Origin: CAVZTA01 sp963778025
GTDB lineage: Bacteria; Chloroflexota; Limnocylindria; Limnocylindrales; CSP1-4
NCBI GenBank assembly: GCA_963778025.1
Contig: CAVZTA010000002.1
Span: 45,986-109,985 of the forward strand
Length of the DNA stretch: 64,000 nt
Direction: 5' to 3'
Position 1 is the stretch's first letter; every line of letters starts with the position of its first letter. Below, one piece after another: positions 57,444 through 64,000 of this stretch. A program made the position numbers and the translations under genes. The notes beneath the pieces were generated by a model that saw only the letters and a list, made by a program, of their open reading frames with translations, was not told the origin of the DNA and searched no databases.

Positions 57444-57552
57444 CTTCGACCCCTCTGGTCCGCCACGACCAACCCCCTGTCGAGCCTAACGTACGACCGC
57501 CCGAAACGTCAGGGGTGCGCGCTCCGAGCGCCGCCATCGCGGCGGCCGAGAG

Positions 57553-59922
57553 TCAGAACGGCCAGGTCCAGTCGCGGATGTCGGCCGGGTCCTCGCCGGT
57601 TGCGCGGACCTCGGCGTGGATCCTGATCCGACGGTCCTCCATCTCCTGGCGCAGGGCGGCGGCGTGTGAGCCCAGCCGCGGCACCCGATCGATGACGTCC
57701 ATCACGAGGTGGAACCGGTCGAGGTCGTTGCGCATGACCATGTCGAACGGCGTCGTGACGGTCCCTTCCTCCTTGTAGCCACGGACGTGGAGGTTGGCCT
57801 GGTTCGTGCGCCGGTAGGCCAGCCGGTGGATCAGCCACGGGTAGCCGTGGAACGCGAAGATGACCGGCTTGTCGGTCGTGAACAGGGCGTCGAAGTCGCG
57901 ACTCGACAGGCCGTGCGGGTGTTCCGTCGCGTCCTGGAGGCGCATCAGGTCGACGACGTTGACGAAGCGGACGCGCAGGTCGGGCAGGTGCTCGCGCAGC
58001 AGCGCCGTGGCCGCCAGCGCCTCGAGCGTCGGGATGTCACCCGCGGACGCGATGACCACGTCGGGGTCGCCATCGTCGTTGCTCGCCCAGGGCCAGATGC
58101 CGATGCCGCGAGTCGCATGGACGATCGCATCGTCCATCGAGAGGTAGTCGAGGGCCGGCTGCTTGCCGGCCACGATCACGTTGACGTAGTGACGGCTGCG
58201 GAGGCAGTGGTCCGCCACGGAGAGCAGGGAGTTCGCGTCGGGCGGCAGATACACCCGGATGACCTCGGACTTCTTGTTGACGACGTGGTCGATGAAGCCC
58301 GGGTCCTGGTGCGAGAAGCCGTTGTGATCCTGGCGCCAGACGTGCGACGTCAGCAGGTAGTTGAGCGACGCGATGGGCCGGCGCCACGGGATCTCCCGGG
58401 TCATCTTCAGCCACTTCGCGTGCTGGTTGAACATGGAATCCACGATGTGGATGAACGCCTCGTAGCAGTCGAACAGCCCGTGGCGGCCGGTCAGCAGGTA
58501 GCCCTCGAGCCAGCCCTGGCACGTGTGCTCCGAGAGGATCTCCACGACGCGGCCGTGCGCGGCCAGGTGATCGTCGGTCGGCAGCCGCTCGGCGTCCCAC
58601 TGCCGGTCGGTCGCCTCGAACACCGGTGACAGGCGGTTCGACGCCGTCTCGTCCGGCCCGAAGATCCGGAAGTTGTCGGGGTTCTGACGGATGACGTCGC
58701 GCAGCCACGTCCCGAGCACCTTCGTCGCCTCGGACGAGGAGGTCGCGGGCTTGTCGACCTTGACGGCGTAGTCGCGGAAGTCGGGCAGCCGGAGGTCGCG
58801 CAGCAGGACGCCGCCGTTCGCATGCGGGTTGGCGCTCATCCGGCGGTCACCCACCGGCGCGAGCGCCCGCAGATCCGGTCGTAGCCGGCCCGCGTCGTCG
58901 AACAGCTCCTCGGCCCGATAGCTGCGGAGCCACTCGTCGAGGAGCGCCAGATGCGCCGGGTTCTGGCGCACATCGGCCATCGGGACCTGGTGCGACCGGA
59001 AGCTCCCCTCGGCCGGCAGACCGTCGACCTCCTTCGGGCCCGTCCAGCCCTTCGGCGAGCGGAGGATGAGCATCGGCCAGCGCGGCCGCGCGGTGACGCC
59101 GCCCGTCCGAGCTGCCGACTGGATGGCCGCGATGTCGTCCGCGATCCGGTCCAGCGTCTCGGCCATCAGCCGGTGCATCGTCCTGGGGTCGTCGCCCGCG
59201 ACCACGTACGGCGCGTAGCCGTAGCCGCGCATCAGGTCGAGCAGCTCGCTCTCCGGGATGCGGGCGAGGATCGTCGGGTTGGCGATCTTGTAGCCGTTGA
59301 GGTGGAGGATCGGCAGGACCGCGCCGTCGTGCGCCGGGTCGACGAACTTGTTGGCGTGCCAGCTGGCGGCCAGCGGCCCCGTCTCGGCCTCGCCGTCGCC
59401 GATGACGCAGAACACCAGCAGGTTCGGGTCGTCGAACACCGCGCCATAGGCATGGCTGAGCGCGTAGCCGAGCTCGCCGCCCTCGTGGATCGAGCCCGGG
59501 GTCTCGGGTGTGGCGTGGGAACCGACGCCGCCCGGGAACGAGAACTGGCGGAACAGCTCCTTGAGTCCCGCCTCGTCCGCCGTGAGATGCGAGTAGACCT
59601 CGGTCTCGGTGCCCTCGAGGTAGGCGTTGGCGACGAGGGCAGGTCCGCCGTGCCCCGGCCCTGCGATGTAGATGGCGTCGAGGTCGCGCTGGCGGATGAG
59701 GCGGTTGGCGTGGACGTAGACGAAGTTCAGGCCCGGGGTCGTGCCCCAGTGCCCGAGCAGGCGCGGCTTGGTGTGCTCCTTGCGGAGCGGCTCCTTGAGC
59801 AGCGGGTTGTCGAGCAGGTAGATCTGCCCGACCGAGAGGTAGTTCGCGGCGCGCCAGTACTCGTCCAGGAGCTCGAGCTCCGCGTCGTCGATCGCGGCCG
59901 GCCGGTCCATCGTCGTCGTCAT
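57553..59922 (-). CDS. xfp: Xylulose-5-phosphate/fructose-6-phosphate phosphoketolase
   Basis: Thiamine-diphosphate enzyme that splits xylulose-5-phosphate (and often fructose-6-phosphate) with phosphate into acetyl phosphate and a shorter sugar phosphate. The 789 residues match the family's usual length and include the hallmark IYLLDNPLLKEPL, LLGHWGTTPGLNFVYVH, IAGPGHGGPALVANAYLEG, the ThDP-site VIGDGEAETGPLAASWHANK and HGLFDCYEAFIHIVDSM. ATG 59922 is supported by AAGGAGG at 59929-59935, the strongest Shine-Dalgarno in the window. It suggests a bifid-shunt-like route or acetyl-phosphate production. It diverges from a DoxX-like gene. Confidence 0.97.
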   Translation of the reverse strand: MTTTMDRPAAIDDAELELLDEYWRAANYLSVGQIYLLDNPLLKEPLRKEHTKPRLLGHWGTTPGLNFVYVHANRLIRQRDLDAIYIAGPGHGGPALVANAYLEGTETEVYSHLTADEAGLKELFRQFSFPGGVGSHATPETPGSIHEGGELGYALSHAYGAVFDDPNLLVFCVIGDGEAETGPLAASWHANKFVDPAHDGAVLPILHLNGYKIANPTILARIPESELLDLMRGYGYAPYVVAGDDPRTMHRLMAETLDRIADDIAAIQSAARTGGVTARPRWPMLILRSPKGWTGPKEVDGLPAEGSFRSHQVPMADVRQNPAHLALLDEWLRSYRAEELFDDAGRLRPDLRALAPVGDRRMSANPHANGGVLLRDLRLPDFRDYAVKVDKPATSSSEATKVLGTWLRDVIRQNPDNFRIFGPDETASNRLSPVFEATDRQWDAERLPTDDHLAAHGRVVEILSEHTCQGWLEGYLLTGRHGLFDCYEAFIHIVDSMFNQHAKWLKMTREIPWRRPIASLNYLLTSHVWRQDHNGFSHQDPGFIDHVVNKKSEVIRVYLPPDANSLLSVADHCLRSRHYVNVIVAGKQPALDYLSMDDAIVHATRGIGIWPWASNDDGDPDVVIASAGDIPTLEALAATALLREHLPDLRVRFVNVVDLMRLQDATEHPHGLSSRDFDALFTTDKPVIFAFHGYPWLIHRLAYRRTNQANLHVRGYKEEGTVTTPFDMVMRNDLDRFHLVMDVIDRVPRLGSHAAALRQEMEDRRIRIHAEVRATGEDPADIRDWTWPF

Positions 59923-59935
59923 CGTGGGCCTCCTT

Positions 59936-60353
59936 GGCTGAGGCGTGGATCTCGTCGTCAACGCCCATTGTCCCGCGCGAACATCAACGGCGGATACCAG
60001 GCGGCGACGCGGGCTGCGCGGGCGTGCACCCGATGCGCCCTACGACGAACCGGCGCGGATACGACGCCATTCCCGAGCCTTCGAGGGCTCTCCGACGTCA
60101 TCCCATGCACGGCATGCGGCGATCGACCGCCGACGAGCGTCCCGAGGCCTGCGGCGGGCTCTTCGTTCGGCGTAGGACGCATCCCGTGCACGGCGAACCG
60201 ACCCAAGGGGCCGGATGGCCCGGGCCGCACGACCCGCGGGTCCCGAGCGTTGGAGCCGCTTGGACTCTGGGTGGCGAGAGCGACTCGACCTAGCCTGATG
60301 CCAGATCGAAGAGGGCCGGCAGGCACCGACCCCGGAGTGACAGAGGTGCTGTG
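59936..60353. promoter_or_regulatory. Divergent promoter region, phosphoketolase / DoxX-like gene, with a 15-bp direct repeat
   Basis: About 420 bp without a supportable gene. A near-identical 15-mer CATCCCRTGCACGGC occurs at 60099-60113 and 60180-60194 on the same strand, 81 bp apart. It contains the half-palindromic TGCAC and could be an operator. A weak -10-like TAGCCT is at 60291-60296 on the plus side. Confidence 0.4.
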
Positions 60354-60875
60354 ATGGAAGGCAAGGGAGTCGCGAAGGGCCTAGCGGTCCTGCGGATCGC
60401 GCTAGGCGCTGGGTTCCTCTATGCGGGCATCGACAAGGTCGTCCACTTCGGTGGCGGCACCGCGTTCGACGCGACGAGCTTCCTCGCCAAAGCGACCGGC
60501 GGCACCGCCCCGGGCGCGGCCGAGGGTGCGATCGTCAATCCGACCAACGGCTTCTGGGTCGCCCTCGCGGGCAACCCGGGGCTCATGACGGCGGTGAACT
60601 TCCTGGTCGTGTTCGGCGAGATCGCGATCGGCATCGCGCTGATCCTGGGCATCGCCACCCGGTTCGCGGGGCTCGCCGGCGCGCTGATGATGGCCCTGTT
60701 CTACGTCGCGTCCTGGGACTTCGCCCATGGCCTCGTGAACGAGCAGTTCCTGTACGGGATCCTGGCCGCATTCGTGGCCTACGCCAAGGCCGGTGAGGCG
60801 TACGGGCTCGACGCCTACATCGACAAGACGGCGACGGTCAAGGCGCATCCAAGCCTCCGGTTCGTCCTCGGATGA
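60354..60875 (+). CDS. DoxX-like integral membrane protein
   Basis: A 173-residue membrane protein with about four hydrophobic helices (AVLRIALGAGFLYAGIDKVV, FLVVFGEIAIGIALILGIA, LAGALMMALFYVASW, FLYGILAAFVAYAKAG). The pattern is that of the DoxX family, often linked to quinone or thiosulfate oxidation and redox stress, but no specific activity can be assigned. ATG 60354 is preferred to GTG 60351 because of a purine-rich AGAGGTG about 7 nt upstream. It ends at a cluster of inverted repeats. Confidence 0.75.
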   Translation: MEGKGVAKGLAVLRIALGAGFLYAGIDKVVHFGGGTAFDATSFLAKATGGTAPGAAEGAIVNPTNGFWVALAGNPGLMTAVNFLVVFGEIAIGIALILGIATRFAGLAGALMMALFYVASWDFAHGLVNEQFLYGILAAFVAYAKAGEAYGLDAYIDKTATVKAHPSLRFVLG

Positions 60876-60897
60876 CGGACCGCACCTGAGGGCCGCG

Positions 60898-60976
60898 CTG
60901 CGGGACCCACGACTGACGGATCCACGGGTCCGTCCCGCAGCACCACGAACGGCGGGTCCACGAGGGCCCGCCGTTC
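60898..60976. terminator. Nested inverted repeats, convergent terminator region
   Basis: Stem CTGCGGGAC (60898-60906) pairs with GTCCCGCAG (60932-60940), and overlaps the alternative stem GACGGA (60915-60920)/TCCGTC (60929-60934). A second hairpin, GAACGGCGGG (60947-60956)/CCCGCCGTTC (60967-60976), ends in TTCTGT. The cluster separates the convergent DoxX-like and lipoprotein genes. Confidence 0.6.
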
Positions 60977-61032
60977 TGTCGTGTCCGGGTCGAGCGGGAT
61001 GGGGCGTCGCACACCGGCGCGCCCGTGACCAG

Positions 61033-61728
61033 CTACTGCCCGTCTTCGAACACCATCGAGGCGAGGATCCCCTGGAGCTCGGCTTTCGATCCGTCGCTCG
61101 TGCCGGGAAAGGACCGTGCTGCGATGGACACGGCCTGCCCGGCGACGTCGAGGATCCAGACCCGCCAGACCTCGTTCGGACCCAGAGCCCACCAGTCGCC
61201 CCCCGGGGAGTCCTGCCACAGGTAGAACTGCTCGAACGCGCAGGGCAGCGATGCCGGGATCGTCAGCTCGACGTATGTGGACCCACGCCCGGCGATGGTC
61301 GTCTGCACCGGGGCGGTCGCGCTGATGCCGGGGATCTCCGTCAGCGCGGCCGCCCGGGCCGCCACGGTGGATCCGATCTTCGGGCTCCGCGGCTGGTGCG
61401 CGCATGGATCCGCGAAGGTGTCGTCGATGACACTGAGGAAGAAGGCGATTCCCGCGGGCGGGCCGTCCTCCGCCGCCCCCGCGGCGACGTCGTCGCTCGA
61501 CCAGCCCTCCGGGAGCTGCGCGATCACGTGGATGGGGGACCCATCGATGTCGGATCCCGCCACGGTCATCCGCGTGGCCTGCTGGCTGGGACTTGGAAAC
61601 GCCGACGCGGAAGGGACCGGCGACGCCAATGGTGATGCTGATGGGGACGGTGGGACCACGGCCGAACTACCGCACGCCCAGACGGCGACCGTCGCGGCGA
61701 TGATGGCGACATCGGGTGCACGCTTCAC
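61033..61728 (-). CDS. Putative lipoprotein of unknown function
   Basis: A 231-residue exported protein. A short signal peptide (VKRAPDVAIIAATVAVWAC) ends in a lipobox-like VWAC, followed by GSS, so Cys19 is probably lipidated. A Pro/Ser/Ala spacer to about residue 50 precedes a folded domain with MTVAGSDIDGSPIHVIAQLP and ASLPCAFEQFYLWQDSPGG. The start is GTG 61728, the first codon giving a full signal peptide. I recognise no family. Divergent from the ECF sigma gene across 267 bp that show no clear promoter box. Confidence 0.65.
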   Translation of the reverse strand: MKRAPDVAIIAATVAVWACGSSAVVPPSPSASPLASPVPSASAFPSPSQQATRMTVAGSDIDGSPIHVIAQLPEGWSSDDVAAGAAEDGPPAGIAFFLSVIDDTFADPCAHQPRSPKIGSTVAARAAALTEIPGISATAPVQTTIAGRGSTYVELTIPASLPCAFEQFYLWQDSPGGDWWALGPNEVWRVWILDVAGQAVSIAARSFPGTSDGSKAELQGILASMVFEDGQ

Positions 61729-61995
61729 TTCGCGAGGCCTCCACGCTGCCGAGGCGGGCGGAGGCACCGGGTCGCGAGCGGCCGGTCGATGTCGGGCCGG
61801 CTGCGTCGTGCGCAAGCGCTTGTCCGCGGAGCGCCCGGTCATCGAGCGCCCTACCCGGACAGAGAACGACTGCCCCGTGGTCGTTCCATCTTCCGCGACG
61901 GCGGGCGCAGGCCGAACGAGATGGAACGACCGGGTTGTTGCGCGACTCATGATGGGTGAGCGCGGCCACTGGGCCGCCAAGAGCCGGGTGAGCGG

Positions 61996-62553
61996 ATGCA
62001 GCGAGAGCTCGTCCTTCGCGCGAGGAGCGGCGACCGTGACGCGTTCACGACGCTCGCCGGCGACGCCTACGAGCGGCTGCATCGAACGGCGCGGCTGATC
62101 CTGCGGAGCGACGACCGGGCGGCCGATGCCGTCCAGGAGTCGCTGATGGCTGCCTGGCTGCACATCCGGGCGGTCCGCGATCCCGACCGCTTCGACGCCT
62201 GGCTCCATCGCCTGCTCGTCCGTGCCTGTTATCGCGAGGCCCGACGCGTCAGGCAACGCGAGGTCGTGGAGATCCACATGACGATGCCCGACACGCGCGC
62301 CGCGGGCGATGCTCATGGGCTGACCGCCCTGCGCGACCAGCTCGAGCGCGGCTTCCGTCGTCTCACCCCCGAACAGCGAGCGGTGCTCGTCGTCCACCAC
62401 TACCTCGGGCTCTCGGATGCCGAGGCGGCACTGGTCCTCGAGCTCGCCCTCGGCACGTTCAAATCCCGCCTGCATCGCGCCTCGGCCGCCCTCCGCGCGG
62501 CGATCGAGGCCGACGAGCGCACACCGTCCCGCGTTGCGGAGTCGATCGCATGA
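61996..62553 (+). CDS. ECF-type RNA polymerase sigma factor
   Basis: A 185-residue extracytoplasmic-function sigma factor. Region 2 (about residues 10-75) contains DRDAFTTLAGDAYERLHRTA and AADAVQESLMAAWLHI, where the -10 is recognised. Region 4 (about 115-170) contains FRRLTPEQRAVLVVHHYLGL and LELALGTFKSRLHRASAALR, the -35-binding helix. ATG 61996 is preceded by GGGTGAG. The stop overlaps the start of a membrane protein gene (ATGA), the usual layout of a sigma/anti-sigma pair. Confidence 0.92.
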   Translation: MQRELVLRARSGDRDAFTTLAGDAYERLHRTARLILRSDDRAADAVQESLMAAWLHIRAVRDPDRFDAWLHRLLVRACYREARRVRQREVVEIHMTMPDTRAAGDAHGLTALRDQLERGFRRLTPEQRAVLVVHHYLGLSDAEAALVLELALGTFKSRLHRASAALRAAIEADERTPSRVAESIA

Positions 62554-63940
62554 CTGGCCACAACGAATTCGACCGAACGCTGGCGAGCTGGTTCGAGGCC
62601 GAAGCGCTGCCCCCGGTGCCCACTGACGCACTCGCGCGAGTAGACGACGGCACCCGCCGCCGCAGGCCCCGACAGGCTTGGCTCGCAAGTCTCGGAAGCC
62701 ATTGGGTGGGGGAGGCGCCGAGCGCCGGTTCGTCTGTCGGCACGCGCTCGCTGCCTCGAAGGGATGTGCGCTGGTCCACGGCCCTCGTCGCGCTCCTGAT
62801 CGCGACCCTCGTGGGTGGAGCGATCATGATCGGAGCCCGACTCCTCCAGCCCTCCCGGCTCGCGACTGGTCGCCTCGGTCACCTTGCCTACGCGCTCGAC
62901 GGAGACATCTTCGTGGCGGACTGGGACGGGACGGGCGCGGTCCGGATCGCCGATGGCTCTCCCGGAGACGGGATGCCCAAGTACCTCTATCCAGCGTGGT
63001 CACCCGACGGGCAGCATCTTGCGTATCGGTCGTGGGGCGATCCTTCTCCCGACCGGGGAGTGTTCATCACCGATGTGGCGGGCGACGATGTCATCTCGTT
63101 CCCGGGTGGGGGGTGGGACGTGGCCTGGTCGCCGGACTCGACTCGCGTGGTTACCTGGGACGGGGAGCGGACGATCGGCGTCTACGGGCTCGACGGGAAG
63201 CGCGAGGCGCTGCTCCCCCTGCCGCGTGGCTTCGGGGCTTATCGCGACGAAGACCCCACCTGGTCACGCGACGGAGCGGTGCTCATCTCGCTTCGCCCCG
63301 ACCCAGGCGGAGACCCGCGCCAGACCTGGGAGCTGCCGCTCGACGGTGGCGCACCACGGCCCCTGCCGGACCTCGAAAAGTTCGACATGTTCCGGACCGT
63401 GTACTCGGCGGATGGGACACGTTTCGCGACCGCTCACTGCCGTGGCACGCCGATCCGCGTCGCTCGTGATCGCCGCCGCGACGCCACCGAGCTCCGGTCA
63501 CTTACTGGATCGGCGGTCGTTCCATGCCAGAACGATGGCTGGGACCTTCGCTGGGCACCGCGTCCGAGCCTCCCCCGAGCGGCGGACCGTGTGGCCATCC
63601 GGGGCGGTCTTCGAGACCCGGTGTGGTCGCCGACGGGGGACCAGGTCGCGTTTACGTGGAGCTGGATCGTCGGCCCCGACTACGACCAGGTTGGCTACGA
63701 GCTGCCGCGCCCCCATCGATCTCCGCGTGGTCGACATCGCCAGCGGGGTGACCACGGCTGGCCGGTGACCTGCAGATCATTGCCATCGGCTTCTCACCCG
63801 AGGGTGACCGGATCCTCTTCAGGAGGGCTGGCGCCGACGGCGTGGGCGCACTCTGGACCGTCGACACCGACGGCTCCGACGAGCGACCCCTGGTCATGGG
63901 GAGCGATTCCGGCGCTTGGCAGCGATTACCGCCTGGGTAA
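62550..63940 (+). CDS. Membrane-anchored TolB/WD40-like beta-propeller protein, candidate anti-sigma factor (two frame breaks)
   Basis: A 462-residue protein when extra bases near 63711 and 63763 are skipped; it then ends at TAA 63938-63940. The ~75-residue cytoplasmic N-terminus begins MTGHNEFDRTLASWFEAEA. This kind of opening is common in Chloroflexota and Actinobacteria proteins paired with ECF sigma factors. One transmembrane helix follows (about 78-97, ALVALLIATLVGGAIMIGA). The extracytoplasmic part is a PD40/TolB-type propeller with repeats such as YPAWSPDGQHLAYRSWG, DVAWSPDSTRVVTWDG, PTWSRDGAVLISLRP and IIAIGFSPEGDRILF. The overlap with the sigma gene suggests sensing and control of that sigma factor. 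No zinc-binding HxxxCxxC is seen, so anti-sigma action is inference. Confidence 0.75.
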
Positions 63941-64000
63941 GCGTCACAGGCACTACCGGCGTCGAGAAGGTGCGGGTCGACGAAACTCGAGGCGGTCGGT

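Overview
The window is very GC-rich (roughly 70% by eye), densely coded on both strands, with GTG/TTG starts and many ATGA- or GTGA-type stop/start overlaps. The radC-mreB-mreC block, a GH18/SH3 secreted enzyme with FlgD-type Ig repeats, a DUF3048 protein, a three-module parvulin foldase, class III cyclase/ATPase/TPR regulators and a phosphoketolase together suggest a high-GC Chloroflexota (Limnocylindria/Ellin6529-like). That placement is inference, not proof; an actinobacterial origin is not excluded.

Layout. 1-6.4 kb: a cyclase-ATPase regulator (-), radC, mreB, mreC and a convergent XRE regulator. 6.8-9.6 kb: rmlA-rmlB-rmlD for dTDP-rhamnose, without rmlC. 9.8-16.5 kb: two large secreted proteins, a caspase/gingipain-like putative peptidase and a GH18 protein, which share Ig-like repeats and a related C-terminal module. 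16.5-22.4 kb: polyprenol-phosphate sugar synthase, a glycosyltransferase, a DUF3048 protein, a 15-residue-repeat membrane protein and a DegT-fold protein lacking its catalytic lysine. 22.7-29.3 kb: UDP-glucose dehydrogenase homologue, two glycosyltransferases, WecC and WecB. 29.3-34.2 kb (-): a Wzm/Wzt ABC polysaccharide exporter with two glycosyltransferases. 34.3-36.5 kb: a pyruvyltransferase and a GSCFA-domain protein. 36.56-45.5 kb: one continuous operon that reads as a complete GDP-sugar route to CMP-legionaminic acid (PtmE, LegB, LegC, LegH, LegG, LegI, LegF), with LegF and LegI fused into one protein. 45.6-50.1 kb: housekeeping genes (parvulin foldase, mazG, rph, rdgB). 50.1-57.4 kb: an internal MBOAT fragment, a giant LuxR regulator, a small protein and a second cyclase-ATPase. 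57.5-63.9 kb: phosphoketolase, a DoxX-like membrane protein, a lipoprotein, and an ECF sigma factor with a membrane beta-propeller partner.

Taken together, 6.8-45.5 kb looks like a cell-surface glycan island. It makes rhamnose, UDP-ManNAcA and CMP-legionaminic acid precursors, assembles them with several glycosyltransferases and exports the chain by an ABC transporter; pyruvylation may decorate it.

Two window-wide patterns stand out. First, TAnnnT -10-like hexamers lie only 6-8 nt upstream of start codons at six genes, which predicts leaderless mRNAs. Second, about 19 reading-frame breaks interrupt otherwise well-conserved proteins, and every one is the equivalent of a single extra base. They cluster in patches and share no slippery codon. 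A local sequence-quality problem is the simplest explanation, but the one-sided bias deserves a read-level check.
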